Source: Gnetum montanum (lineage: Eukaryota; Streptophyta; Gnetopsida; Gnetales; Gnetaceae). Taken from it: DNA of 64,000 nucleotides. Of the stretch, positions 1-12,599 are shown in pieces. How positions within the stretch are numbered: position 1 is the stretch's first letter; the number at the start of each line of letters is the position of its first letter. The notes beneath the pieces were generated by a model that did no database searches, was not told the DNA's origin, and saw only the letters and a list, made by a program, of their open reading frames with translations. The DNA lies in the NCBI GenBank assembly GCA_015680685.1, contig MNCI01011145.1, forward strand, positions 436,169 through 500,168. The letters run 5' to 3'. The translations under genes and the position numbers were made by a program.

Positions 1-1060
1 GCCCATCCATGCATCCTGCAAATACCATACTTTCTTAGAATGGTTCTATAATTGGATTCACTTTTTGTTTATTTTGTTAGGTTGCTGAGACATGTAACCC
101 TTCAAATAGCCAATTTTGAACTGCAAAAATTTAATGAACGAGGATTCATGTTATAGAATCTTATTGGAGCTATTATATTAATTTGAACTATCACTATTTA
201 AATTCATGAAAATTCTAAAAAAAAATCACTATATTTTGAAGTTTCTTTTCTATGCATCCTACAAATACCATACTTTCTTGGAGTGATTCTATACATGGAT
301 TCACTTTCTCTTTGTTTTTTTATGTTTCTTAGACAAGCAACACTCAGGTAGCTAGTTAATTATGTTTATGACCTGTAAAAACTTAACGAATGAGGATTCA
401 TGTTATATAATCTTATTGGAGATATTATATTAATCTGTACTATCACTATTGAAATTCACAAAAATTATAAAAACAATAACTATATGTGGAGGTTTCCTAT
501 TCATGCATCCTACAAATACTATACTTTCTCAGAGTGATTCTATACATGGATTTATTTTCTCTTTGTTTTCTTGAGGTTGTTTGAATGGGTAACCCTTTAG
601 ATAGCTTGTTCATTGTAGTTATGAATGACAAGAATTTAATGAATGAGGATTCATGTTATAGAATCTTATTAGAGATATTAAATTAATTTGTACTATTACT
701 ATTGCAATTTACAAAAATTCTAAAAGAAATCACTATATTTAGAGGCTACTTGTCCATGCATCCTACTAATACTATATTTTTTCAAATTGATTCTATACAT
801 GAAGTTACTTTCTCTTTGTTTTTAAAGGTTGCTTGGATAAGAAACCCTTTAGATAGTTAGTTCATTTTATTTATGAACTACAAGAATTTAATGAATGAGA
901 ATTTATGTTATAGAATATTATTGGAAATATTATATTAATTTGTAATAACACTATTAAAATTCACAAAACTTATGAAAACAATCACTATATGTGAAGCTTT
1001 CTCATTTGTGTATACTACAATACAATATTTGAATGTAGTTTATATTTGTTTTTGAGATTT
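1..1060. repeat. Tandem repeat, ~250-bp period, about five copies
   Basis: A unit beginning with the motif ATGCATCCTACAAATACCAT recurs near 9, 252, 503 and 756, and in degenerate form near 1008, giving spacings of 243, 251, 253 and about 252 bp. Each unit also carries a short CTTTCTCTTTG-like tract, an 'aaccctt' segment, an 'aatgaggattcatgttatagaatcttattgg' type block split by mismatches, and an 'aaaaatcactatat' tail. The array is cut by the left window edge, so its full length is unknown. There is no coding potential. It could be a satellite or a tandem array inside an unrecognised element. Confidence 0.85.
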
Positions 1061-4000
1061 CTCAAGCAAGCAATCCTTAATATAACCTATAGATTATATT
1101 TTAGAACCACGAAACTAAACCTTGGAGAAAAATTTAGAAAAAATTGATGGGTGGCTTGGCTGAGCAACCCTTATTGATACATGTTCTGTGTGTCTTATAT
1201 AGGTATGAATTGAAACATGCAAATAAGTTGAATGAATTTATTTTATAGTTTCTTAAAGTACAAAGTGAATATATTTTGATGTTCATAAATTATATGATTA
1301 AAACAGTTTCTATAGTTTAAATTAGATAGATCCTATTTTTATCCAAACTTGTTCATACTTGATTATATCATTTCATAGGAATTTATTTAACTAATTTAAT
1401 TTGATAAAGGCTATTAATTTCCAAACACTTTTATTAATGATTATTTTTAAATTATCTAATATGAAATGTTTCAACTAATTGAATTGCATAGTAGATATTA
1501 TTTTTCCTATCCTTTTCATAATTGATTTTAATTTTGTAATACCAAAACATTATGATACCTAGGCAATTTCAATCTAATTTAGAAAAATAGATAATAAGTC
1601 ATAGAACAATGATAAATAGATCATAAAAACTATGTAAAGTAATTTGGAAATCAATAAAATCTTTATAAATTATGTAAAATATCATTATAGAGAGTGCGAC
1701 ATAGGACATTGACAAATAGATATTATGAAATCAATAATGAATATGTAAATTATCATGATAGATAATGTGGAACAAGGATAATGCAACATGAAATGAACTT
1801 ACCATGTCTGTAGAGGTCAAAATGAATGACAAGGAAAGGAATCCTATAAAGGGTAGATAGTAGAAGATGAAATATTACTCTGAAATAACAACATCAAAAC
1901 ATATATATCAATTGATTATTTAATTTATACAAAGTATATGAAATAAATGTGGAATAATAACATCAAAATATATATCAATAAGTAGTTTAGTTTATACAAA
2001 GTACACCAAATTAATGTGAAATAATAATATTTAAACATATATATTAATTGGTACTCTAGTTTATCAAAATCATGCAAATTAACAAGTCAATAGACCGTTT
2101 CTTGATAATAACAACCAAAATTAATTTACATAGAGTAATTATATAAATTTTTTTTATATAACTACACAACCTATGTGAGTCCTAATTTTAATTAAACTCA
2201 TCATTTGATTTATCTCATTCAAGTTACTTTAATTCTCTTTGATCCCCATTTAACTCTAGAAAATCTTTAAGATGTAATTCAAGTTTCAAAAGAAGTATTC
2301 AATCATTTCAGTATAAGATTGGTGCAAAGATGATCTATGAATATGTGGAGACAACTTGATATTAAAGAAAATTACTCTATTTAATTGCAAGTATGTAGCC
2401 CATTCGTGGGACAATTCATGGTGCAAGAAACAAGCATCACTACCAAGGAAGATGACAGGAAAGGATTGGAAGAGATAAATGTTCTAAGGATATTTATCTT
2501 GGAACTTTCTATGAGTTCTACAATGAAATTTTTATATTATTTCAATCATGTTTAACAAGCTTAATTAATCAGAAATAGGATAAATTAAATATACCCTATA
2601 TACGCTTTACACCATGTAAGAAAGAAGTAACAACAATAATGCTAAAAAGCTTAAATGCAATCACTAATTTTTATGCTAGTTGCTATGATGTTAAAAACAT
2701 GGGGTGGATAGTTTTCCTAGCCATATCTTTTTTCATAGGAACAAAAATGTCCATATGAGCCTTAAACTCCAAAACACATTGACTTATTCCCTTCTCATAT
2801 CAACAAGAACTAAATTTCCTCATTCTATGTGGTGAACTTCACAGCTTACATTATTTTCAAATTACAATCCTCAAATTATAATTTATAATTTTTCACATTA
2901 TTTTCATAGCATGTTGCTATTTTCTTTTGGGCAATGAAGAGATAGAAGTTAAAGATTATTAGTTTCTTTGGGTGATAGTCTTCTTTGTAGCTATGCAATA
3001 AGCCACATACCTATGTCTTCTTTGGTCCTATTGTTTTTTCTAATTTTATCTATCATTCTTAGATGGGCATGGAGAAATTTTTTATGAAGAAGCTTAGTGT
3101 TTGTGTAGGTCTTGCAAAAACCCTTGCCTATGTAGGGCATCTTTAAAACGCCATAAATTTCTTCATTTGTGGATTCCATGATTTTATTATTAAATTTAGC
3201 ATCCTGAATAAACATTTTAATTTTTATAACTTTGTGAAAAGAAAGACCCTAAATTCCTGTCAAATCAAAAAATAACACAAAAATTTGGAGAAAAATTGAT
3301 TGCAATTTGCAAATTGAAAAACAAAACTTAAACCTTGGTATGAATTTAGAGGAGAATTCATACTTGTGCATAAAGAGGAGGATGAACAGGAATACCACCA
3401 CAATGCTAGGAATCCACTACCACAAGCACCATCCCCACATCACAAGCATCATAGCATAAGCACTATCACCAAAATTTCTAATATGTGTTTAAATTATGGT
3501 TGTGTAGTGTGGATAATTGACTATAGCATAGAGTTGAAGTGCATAAACTATTGAGCAATAACAAATGATGTCATTTGAATTTTGGTAGAATTACAATTTG
3601 GAGTACATAAACTATTACGATGCAACACAATGCATAAACTATTGCTAGAATTGCTTGATTCATGAAGAATTATGAGTGTGTGTCACTGGAATTGCTTTAT
3701 TTCTTTTTCTTATTTTAATTTTTTAAAATGTTTTGGTCAATTTGCACGTACCTTAGATTTTGTATTAGGCTTTGTATTTTTAGCGATGGATTTTCAACTT
3801 TTATAGAGATACTTAGATTTTAAAATGTTAATTATAGTAGTTTTAATTTTATGTGAGATTCATTAATAAATACTAAAATTTTTAATATTAATAATGGAAA
3901 TGAAAATGAAAATGCCTAATTTCCTCATTGTGAGCACAAAGGGCCTATATCACAAAAAAAAATTTTACTACAAGGCTTTGACATTGTCATTATGGGTTTT

Positions 4001-5406
4001 TAACTTCTACTCAAATAAATGTGATAAGGATATGCTCATAGTTAACTCATCTAAGGGGACACATCTTTAGTGTGATGATATCATGAGGATTAACCCTAGT
4101 TCATGGACTATGGTGACAACTATCCATGAGAATAATAAAATTGCTAAATCAATGACATAAGCATCCAACACAAAGTTGACTCATCCCATCCTTGGGAAAA
4201 TGCAAGGCATCATGTAGTGAACACCCATATGTTTAGAAAACATGAAGTACATATTTAATGTATGTTGGTGGGTTGGAATACCAAGTAACCTCTCTCTTGT
4301 ATGATTTTGTCTATGACTAGGTATACTGAAGACATGTTTAATAGCTAACATAAGACCTTAGATTCTTCAACACTACTCTTGCATGCATAAGGGTAGATGA
4401 ACTCTTAAAATACATGTCAAATTGCTGCAAGGGTGTGCACCTCAATAGATCCCAATAGGATCCAATCCACAACTTCAAAGCAAATATAGTTTAGAAAATA
4501 AGAACAACACAATGAAATGGAGAAAATCTCCTTTATATTAAGAAAATTCTCAAAATACATAGAAACACATAAAATATGATTAGCCAAGCTCAACTAACAA
4601 CTCTTCCAAGGATCTTAGAGGCCACACTTATCCCCTCTCAATCCTCAATAGCTCACCATGGAGCCCAAGCTCAAGACATGATACTTATACAAGATTTCTT
4701 CAATCTCTCTTAAGTGCTCTCCCTGGCCTCTCACTCAATTTCGTTACACATGCTCTTTTCTTACATAAGCTCTCTGATGAGCATCTAAATTAGTAACATT
4801 TCTTAATAAATAATGTTTATTTTACTTTATATTAAATCACTGGCAAGTATATTTTAGTTAATTGTTACCATCTATATTATGGTCTATCTCATTAATAATA
4901 TTTTTGTATATCTTATTTTGTAGGATAAAAAACTAGGATTAAATGATATCAAATGAAAAATTTAACTACACCATAATGTCTAGAATGTTCAAATTAACCA
5001 ATCTTAATCAATGGTATGTGTAAAATAGATTTTAGACATGAAAGTTATGGTCAGTCAATGTTGGCCATGAAGAGCACCTGTCAAATCAACCATATAGGAA
5101 GAAATGGTTTGCACCTACCACTAGCATGTGAAGTTTGAAGGTGAAATTTAACAAGGACACCTTGGGAGCCACCTACCTAGTAGGTTAAGACATTTAAGGC
5201 CCATTGATGATCCTTGTCTCTCCATTAAATATATCCATAGTTCATATAAATTGATGTGTTTGGCTTTGTTCTTCCTAATACTTGAGGAGGGTAGTCTAAT
5301 ATTTATGTTTTCCTACTACACAATTGCTCATTCCCTTAAGGCAATTGCTGATTTTTTCCACCTCTATTTATATTCTTATATTGTTTTTCTTATTTCATTT
5401 GTTTGG
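1061..5406. other. AT-rich stretch without identifiable genes
   Basis: Mostly AT-rich sequence full of stops in all frames. The only frame with protein-like composition is a 74-codon stretch on the minus strand at 2991-3215 (Lys-rich, with the segment MPYIGKGFCKTYTNTKLLHK). It has no convincing start context or neighbours and I cannot assign it; it may be a scrap of a transposon protein. I see no RNA gene, terminal repeats or target duplications here. Confidence 0.5.
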
Positions 5407-5548
5407 CTGAGAGGCCATTACCAGTCATATTTCAGTAATGCCAACTTTGTCCATAACGCTGACTAACGTTGACTTTCCTGAGAGGCCATTACTAGTCATA
5501 TTTTGGTAATGCCAACTTTGTCCATAATGCTGACTAATGCTAACATGT
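5407..5548. repeat. Direct tandem duplication, 71-bp unit
   Basis: Two adjacent copies start at 5407 and 5478, both opening with CTGAGAGGCCATTAC and continuing through 'gccaactttgtccata' to 'gctgactaa'. They differ by a few substitutions. The duplication lies just upstream of the Helitron promoter-like TATA box and could belong to its 5' flank or to the host site. Confidence 0.8.
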
Positions 5549-5616
5549 TATGAAAGGTTATTACATTTAGAAAGTTTGCATAATACGTTTAGAAAGGTTG
5601 TGTGATTCTCATTCCT

Positions 5617-5624
5617 ATAAATAT
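5617..5624 (+). promoter_or_regulatory. Possible TATA box of the Helitron gene
   Basis: TATAAATA lies about 20 bp before the first recognisable Helitron codons (5639). The position suits a core promoter, but the true transcript start and an ATG are not visible, so this is only a candidate. Confidence 0.35.
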
Positions 5625-5638
5625 AGATCATGCTAGGT

Positions 5639-6867
5639 GATAGAGAGCGTGAGTTAAACCGAGCGAGACAACAACGTCTCAGAGATTGAAGAAGAGAAGC
5701 TTGGGAAGGGGGAGATTCATTGGAGTTGCAAAGAATGGAACAAGATCGCTTACATAAAAGAATTCATCGAGCAGAAATGCAACAACAACAAGCGGGAGGA
5801 AGTGAGGTTTGCAGATGAAATTTTATTTTTGTTTTAGATGAAATTCATTTAATGTCTGATTTAATAAAGCTAAATATATTAGGTCACTTTGTATAGTAAT
5901 ATTTCATAGAATGGAAGGGATCACAAACAATGACGAGAAAGAGGTCATGGACATGGATAAGGAGAAGGATAAGAATGCATAGATGAACACAAAAATCACT
6001 TAGCAGTCATTCCTATTGATGAAAATGTTCATCAACGACAATTGCATCAAGATGTTATTTCACATATAGGACATGGTCATGGTCGTGGTCATGGATGTGG
6101 TCGTGGTCATGGATGTGGTTGTGGTCATGGTCATGGACGTGATCATGATCATGGATTTGGTCAAATGTATTCAAATAATAATGATTTGATGGTCAAAGAT
6201 GAATTACTTATAAATCTTGTAGAGCTTGTTACTATAGAACGAAAATGTGCACAAGGGCGTGAAAGACAAGAACATTTTAGACAACAAAAAAGACAAGCAG
6301 AAGTGGTAGAAATGTTAGATTTAGTTGGAAGACTTGATTAGGAATAAGCTCAACCAAGATTGCGAATGGAACATCAACAAATATCTTCTGAACATATGAA
6401 CAATCAGTATCTTATCCAAATCTTCATAAGTAAATACACAAATCATGCATGCAATAACAAGATTTTCAAGTGAGTTTGATAAGTTTAGTGTTCCTCGATC
6501 ATGTGGTATTTGCAATGAAAGTTTTTTAAGTATGTTAAGAAAACCTGTACAAAGATTTGGTCCAACATGTGCAAAGTGTATAAATGAGAAAGTAATGGGG
6601 ATCTTGAATCATGATGGTGAAGAGATTAAGTGTTTTTCTATTGATAATAATATGGATCTAGAACCCCATCCAATAATCTTATTAGAACTATCAGAAGTTG
6701 AAGAATTGATTATATCACAAATTAATCTTATTTTACAAGTTACGCATGCTATTGGAGGTCAATTACAATATAAAGGACATACCATCAGTTTTATGCAAGA
6801 TGTATCTGAAATTGCAACTAGGCTACCTTTGAGGATTCATGAAATTCCAATGGTGATACTAAGATGA
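5639..6867 (+). pseudogene. Helitron Rep-Hel protein, N-terminal part
   Basis: From 5639 an Arg/Gln-rich segment reads DRERELNRARQQRLRD then, after a stop, continues to a Gln run near 5785, as is usual at the N-terminus of Helitron transposases. After a probable intron (about 5815-5920) the frame at 6042-6341 contains alternating Gly-His/Gly-Arg dipeptides (6069-6165) built on a degenerate hexamer. At 6445-6867 a 140-codon segment has a paired-Cys motif (CGIC near residue 20, CAKC near residue 42), then FSIDNNMD, a VEELIIS helix, GGQLQYKGH and QDVSEIATRLPLR. This order matches the Cys-motif domain seen in the N-terminus of many fungal, oomycete and animal Helitron proteins (DUF6570-like). Stops separate the blocks. 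A role in binding DNA ends is inferred from family knowledge. Confidence 0.8.
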
Positions 6868-6929
6868 GTTGATCAAATTAGAACAACCTATAACTTTGTT
6901 GTAAATAAAAAGTATGTGTATGTTGCCTT

Positions 6930-9169
6930 ACTGTATAAGAACAGAATGATCCATTCTATCAGGATGTAGAAATATATGAGCATGCTTTGAATGATGTTAG
7001 TGATACAAGAGATGTTAATGTTTTTGAAAGGATTCATTATATTAAATTGTCTAAGGAGGATGGTGAGATGAGATTATAGTTTTATGGTCCTTTGGTTGAT
7101 CTAAAGGAGGAAAATATTATTAGACACACATCATCAGTAGCATCACGTCCAGTTCTTCTAGGGAAAGAACTTGATATGGTAAGAGCTTGATTAGAAAATC
7201 CAATTGTTGAAAGTTTAGATTATGCACAATGGCCAACACTTTTAGAGTCATCCATCAATGAGTTCAACACAGTTGGAATGCTTCCAATGTCATTTTCAAT
7301 GTTGTTTTCACTTGGAAAATGTGACTTCCTTACAAGAAGGTCCAAGGATGTCATGTTACATGAATATGCTAGACATCTACTTTGATATAAGGATGGAAGA
7401 TTTGGGTGTCATAAAAGATTTAGGTATCAGAAATTAATTACATTTACATTGCTAAATAGCATTCATGTTTTTGACATCTTATGAACTAATTACATAGGAA
7501 TTTTATTTTCATTTTTAGATACCACATTTATAACATGATAACAAGACATCGTGCACTGAAATCAACATCAGTATTCTTCAAAAAAAAAAAAATATTATAG
7601 AAGCACCATTAACAATCCAAGAATTAAGTGAAGGACTATAAAATGCATGATCAGATAATTTTGTTGATAATTTGATGAGATTTGGAACAACGATATGAGA
7701 AACGCCTTCGTACTGGAGAAAATGCAAAGTGCAGTTGTTTGATTTGATAAATGAGTTGGGTGCACCAAATATTTTTTTTACTCTAAGTGTAGCAGATCTT
7801 TATTAGCTAGATCTACATAAGGTAATGCCTACAGAACCCTTAAAAAATGTTTCTAAGATAAGAGACTGAAAAATGAAAAATATTATTGAGAACCCACATA
7901 TAGTTGTTGAGTTTATGCATCTTTGACATAAGACATTTCGAGAAATGATTTTATTTCAAGAATTTGATGTGGTTGATTACTGGACAAGATATGAATGGCA
8001 ACATAGGGGATTACCACATGTCCATGGCTTTCTTTGGATCAAGGGATCTCCAAACATAGAAGAACTTGATTGAAATGACCCAGAAGTAGTTAGAAAGATG
8101 AGAGAGTTTTTTGATGCAATAACAAATGCATGGAATAGTAGATTCAATCAAGATGGAATATCCAATGATGTAAGTTTTTTAGAATTTCTAAATATATATT
8201 TTAAATGTTAAAAAATTATTTAGGTTATTTGAAAAAACCATTATAAAAATTATACAAATCTTTCATTTGTAGATGCAACATGTTAATAATCCCAAGCATC
8301 CATGCGAAATTCAAAGTCAAAAGCTACAATTCATGGATCTTGACATTGATTATGATGAGCTCTTAAATTCAGTTCAGTGACACACAATTTAAGAGAGGAG
8401 CATGTTCAAGAATCCGAAATCATATGCAAGTTTGTAGGTACAATTATATTTCTCTGAATACCTAGATTCTTATTTTCATCATGAATGTATGGGATCTAGG
8501 AAAATAATTTTATAAATTCAATTTATTACCTTAGGTATAATGCTCCATGGCCATTGTGAGCTCAATAAGATCTCTTTCAAGATAAAAAAAAATCATGTTA
8601 CATATGAACCACATTAAAATGATCCAAGGTTGAATGTTCATAATAGAATGATCGTTCAAACATGGAGAGAAAATATAGACTTTCAACTAGTCCTTGACAA
8701 ATATGTTGTTATTAAATATATTGCAAAATATGTAGCAAAATCTAAAAAGAAGTCAAGATTCTTTCATGATTTATTACTTCGTATTGCTGAATCTCGAAAC
8801 CTTGAAGAAAACACAATGACTACATACAAAAGACTCATGATGGATGTTGCACCTGATAGAGACATAGGTGCCATGGAGGTTTGTCATATGCTATATGAAC
8901 TTCCATTAGTTGAATGCAGTTGACTATTTGATAGTATAAATGTGTCTAGAGATATGTATAGAAGAGTTATACTAGATCTAGATGGAGATGAGGAACTAAA
9001 ACCATATACATCCCTTATCAATGCATATCAAAAGAGACCACTAGAAATGGAAAGAAGTTTCATTGTTGAATGCTATGAAATATTTTACCTTTATCTGGAA
9101 GAAGAGAGAGCTACTAGTGTGGAAGCCTTGACTATGACCAGTTATTATAAGAACATTTCCAAAATTTAG
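6930..9169 (+). pseudogene. Helitron Rep (HUH endonuclease) domain
   Basis: This is the replication-initiator domain that nicks and joins DNA strands during rolling-circle transposition. The segment at 7981-8037 reads through EWQHRGLPHVHGFLW, and its HVH (8017-8025) is the metal-binding HUH motif. Further on, 8630-8923 contains KYIAKYVAK, where the two Tyr codons at 8717 and 8729 fit the YxxKY catalytic pair of Helitron Rep. A following segment (8942-9169) continues the region between Rep and helicase. Intron-like AT-rich gaps lie near 7440-7510, 8170-8270 and 8440-8540. About ten in-frame stops occur, many explicable as C-to-T changes, so no active protein is made. Both catalytic motifs are nevertheless unmutated. 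Confidence 0.9.
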
Positions 9170-10985
9170 AGTAGCTCCAAGAGTAGGAGAGGAGAAATGG
9201 ATAGATTACTGTTGGGCACAACTATTACTACACTATCCTTTTAGAGATGTCAAATATGATTTGAGAAGAAATGATGAAAAAATTGAATGAAAATGGATTT
9301 TTGTTCAACACATCTATGAATTGGAAGAGGAGACATTTGATGAAAAGTTTGAACATGCTTGCGAGGAAGAGAAGCAATATACAGATATTATTCTGGAAAG
9401 ATAGGATGGTATTGAATATGATTTTGAAGTACTAAATCGACACCTACTTACATCAGCTCATTTTCAATGAAGTGAACTCGAAATGCTTGGATTAAGAAAT
9501 TGAGATAGAAAGAACGAATGGTCAGCCAGCTATCCTGGAGAGGATGTTGCAAAGATTGCTACATATTTTGTTCATGATCATAGATCACATGGGATAATAA
9601 CATATTCAAGAAATAATGACAATAAGGTGGACATATCTTCTCTAGGAGTTCAATAGAAGAAATGCTACAAGATTATCACTGGCCATCTATATATGCAACA
9701 ATTCGAAATGGATGAAGTTTCTCCTCTATTGATGATTATTCAAGGTATAGTAGGCATAGGAAAATCGTATCTCATTGATACGATTCGTAAAGAATTTAGT
9801 CAAACTTGCTCATCAGGAAAGAATGGCTTATTGGTGCTCATCCCTATTGGTGTTCCAAGGTATAATATTAATGCAACTACAGTACATTCTACATTGAAGA
9901 TTGGAATTAGACATTACAAACAATTGGCTGCATCAACTTTTTCATTGTTGAAAAATAAATACAAATACTTGAAGTATATTATTATAGATGAAATGAGTTT
10001 CATAGGTGGAAAATTGCTTAGTAGCATTGATCGAAGGCTTAAGGAAATATTTCCAGATAATCGTTTAGATAACTTTGGTGGTAGATCTATGATGCTCATT
10101 GGAGATCTTGCACAGCTTCCACCTGTTAAAGATGTTATACCGTACTTATCATCTCAGATGCATGTGAAGAATTTGTGGTTGGCATTCAATAAATTTGTAA
10201 CCTTGGATGCTGTGTATCGACAAAGGGGTGATGATTCACAACAACAAAGATTTAGAGAAGTTTTGATGAATATACGAGAAGGAAAGATGACTGATAAGGA
10301 TTATGAATTTTTAAGCTTGAGAATGCAACTTCCATCAACATCGGATCGGTAAGATAGATTTGAGGATTCTGTGCATTTGTTTGATACAAAGGATAAAGTG
10401 CATATGCATAATGAAAAAATATTGCTCAAAATGCATAAGCCAGTTGCACGGTGCATAGTAGATAGAAAGACAAATGGTGTGAAATTTTTAGATGATTCAA
10501 AAAGAGAATTGGACCAAGTAATGTTCATTTGTGAGGATGCAAGGGTTATGCTCACTGTTAATCTATGGCCAAAAGTAGGATTGGTTAATGGTGCATTGGG
10601 AGTCACTAAGAAAATAATATATAGTCCACACTGTCAACCTCCATAGTTGTCATTGTATGTTATCATTGAGTTTGACTCCTATATTGGAGTACCATATGAT
10701 AATGAACATCCTCGACAAGTACCCATTCCACCAATCATACGTGGAGGATCTTGCCAACTACCACTTAGATTAGCATGGGCTTTAACGATACATAAATCAT
10801 AGGGAATGACATTGGAGAAAGCATGTATAGATGTTGGTAGCAAATAAACAACAGGCATTACATTTGTATTATATATCAAAAACAACAAATTTGGCCAAGG
10901 GTGAGAGCATACACTAATTGATGAAATTTTTTTTTTAGAAAACCCATCCTTAGAAAAAATAAGGTACAGAACTCTTTTTCTTCAT
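9170..10985 (+). pseudogene. Helitron Pif1-type helicase domain
   Basis: This SF1 helicase would unwind the donor strand during rolling-circle transposition. A linker (9170-9690) ends in KIITGHL. The longest frame (9693-10352) then has Walker A GIVGIGKS (residues 18-25; the family usually has GTAGTGKS), Walker B IIIDE (96-100) and motif III GDLAQLPPV (137-145). Next, 10371-10646 carries a VNLWPKVGLVNGALG region, and 10740-10870 carries QLPLRLAWALTIHKS followed by a stop where the usual Gln stands. This is the end of Pif1 motif V/VI. The frame finishes near 10985 with a SLEKIRYRTLFLHPEG-like tail. Breaks at 10350 and 10645 and the stop in motif VI make it non-functional. Domain order and motifs make the assignment firm. 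Confidence 0.93.
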
Positions 10986-10989
10986 CCAG

Positions 10990-11506
10990 AAGGTATGAAC
11001 ATGTGGGTTTTTTTAATCTTGTTCTTTGTCTAGAAGTCGTGAAATTTTTTACTCAAAGAACTTTTTACTTGTAAACTACTAATATTCTTTTGGCCAATTT
11101 ATAGATATATATTATAAATATATAACTAAGCTAGTATAAGTAGAGTTGGGAATTATTTCTTAATGCTAGAGTGAGGTAAGAGGTCTCATCCATGTGAGGA
11201 CGTTTTCTCATTATCTTTGTATGTGTTAATGTTATAAATTTGTACAAATATCATTTCATTTTAATAAAAGAGAAGTTGGAGTCTTTGCATATTTTTTCTT
11301 TATGTTAGAGAGCAATCATGTTATGTGGATGAACCAATGATTGATAAGTGACAGATATTGATTGAGGTAGAAGTTGGGATGTCAAGGGAAGTAGCAATAA
11401 ACTCTTGAGTTTACCGGCTTACCTCTACAAGTATGCCACTCGAGGAAGTCATAAATGAGGTGATGAACCAACAACATAATCGATCCATTTATAGAAGAGC
11501 TCATCA
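10990..11506 (+). repeat. Probable 5' LTR of element F (start not resolved)
   Basis: The LTR end is inferred from TCATCA (11501-11506) standing just before a tRNA-Asp-like primer site. AT-rich sequence with TATA-like stretches (about 11105-11130) precedes it. The left boundary cannot be fixed because no second LTR copy of F is present. Confidence 0.45.
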
Positions 11507-11508
11507 TT

Positions 11509-11527
11509 TTGGCATCGTTGCTAGGGA
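11509..11527 (+). other. Primer-binding site of F, tRNA-Asp type
   Basis: TTGGCATCGTTGCTAGGGA resembles the plant tRNA-Asp primer site (TGGCGCCGTTGCCGGGGA) with a few transitions. This primer is common in Athila/Tat-type Ty3 elements. Its position right after an LTR-like TCATCA end supports the call. Confidence 0.7.
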
Positions 11528-11629
11528 GGTAAGTGGTTTTCAACTACTTGGAATAAGGGTTTACACTCCATAATTCTTTTGTTTTTTTTTTCTTAGTTTT
11601 TATTTGCTATAATGGTTTTATTTTTAGAA

Positions 11630-11940
11630 TAGTTTCTTTGAAAAATCAGATTTGAAAATTTTAGATTCAAATCTTGAAATTTTAAATTTGAAAAATTAGA
11701 TCTGATACATTATATCTAAAATTTTTGATCTAAAAATTTAAATATGAGAAATTAGATTTAGAAGCTTAGATTTGGAAATTTTGGATATGAAATTTTAAAT
11801 CTAAAAAATAAAATTTAAAAATTCTGTTTAAGCTTAGATCTAGAAATTTGGATTTAGAAATATTTATTTGAAATTGCAAATCTACAAGTTTAAATCTAAA
11901 TATCTTTGAGCAAAAATTTTTCTTCCAACTACAAGATTTA
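11630..11940. repeat. Degenerate short repeat (AGATTTxAAAATT-like) in the F leader
   Basis: About 300 bp consist of loosely repeated units of roughly 10-14 bp built on AGATTT/AGATCT followed by an AAATTT tract. This explains the absence of coding frames between the primer site and gag. It is consistent with replication-slippage expansion in an LTR-element leader. Confidence 0.6.
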
Positions 11941-12599
11941 TCAGATTTAGATAAAAGTTAGACCATATTCCTTTTGCATAGGGTAAGGAAACACACAAAG
12001 ACATTTACATTTCTAGGTTCATAATAGAGGGAACATCATCAAGTAGTATCTAGAAGATCCAGGTAAGTACTCAAATCATTAGAATAGATTTCATGGTTAA
12101 AAAAAACAAAGAAAATTTATTTTCTTTGAAATCTATCAAAATCTAAGGTTTTCTATTTTAATTATTCTATTACATTTAAAATATTTATTTACATGTTTTT
12201 TAAAAAGAATCAATTAGGAACAACTATAAGAATTGTTAAATATCTAGTTCTCTTTTGATTTGTATTTGAATGAATTTGGGGTGTGGTCTTTAGGTTTATT
12301 GTTTACTTTAATCTTTTTCATCCTTATTAAGTTAATTGAATAATAGGAACGAAACATAAACAAGATAAAGTAACATCAAGACCTACAAGAACCCAACTGA
12401 GAAGAACAATTACTAATAGATATAAGAGGGATATTGCAGGAAGCTCTATCTCTTTGAGAGATGGAGAATTAAAAAATTATAAGGAAACAAGCCTCTAGAG
12501 TCCCCTACTTTAAACAAAAATAAACTTAAGAAATCACAAGCAACTCAAAATAGTAAATGAAAATTTAAAACCAAGTTGCCAATCAACACACCATAAACT

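Larger units (their letters stand above)
5617..10990 (+). mobile_element. Decayed autonomous Helitron (rolling-circle transposon)
   Basis: One gene spread over about 5.3 kb encodes, in order, an Arg-rich N-terminus, a Gly/His-rich run, a Cys-motif domain, the Helitron Rep (HUH endonuclease) domain and a Pif1-type SF1 helicase. This Rep-Hel architecture is diagnostic of Helitrons, which transpose as single-stranded rolling-circle intermediates. Stops, frameshifts and probable introns interrupt the frame, so this copy is dead. I could not place the termini (5' TC, 3' hairpin plus CTRR), so the limits given are those of coding similarity. It sits directly left of Ty3 element F, with no LTR or terminal inverted repeat between them. 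Confidence 0.93.

Noticed and set aside
6042-6341. Gly-His-rich frame as an independent metal-binding gene
   Set aside because: Coding similarity continues upstream and downstream in Helitron order, so it is an internal part of the Rep-Hel gene.
11000-11032. Helitron 3' end at CTAG near 11029-11032
   Set aside because: The upstream hairpin candidate has only a 5-bp stem with a very large loop, and the following base is A where Helitrons are flanked by T.
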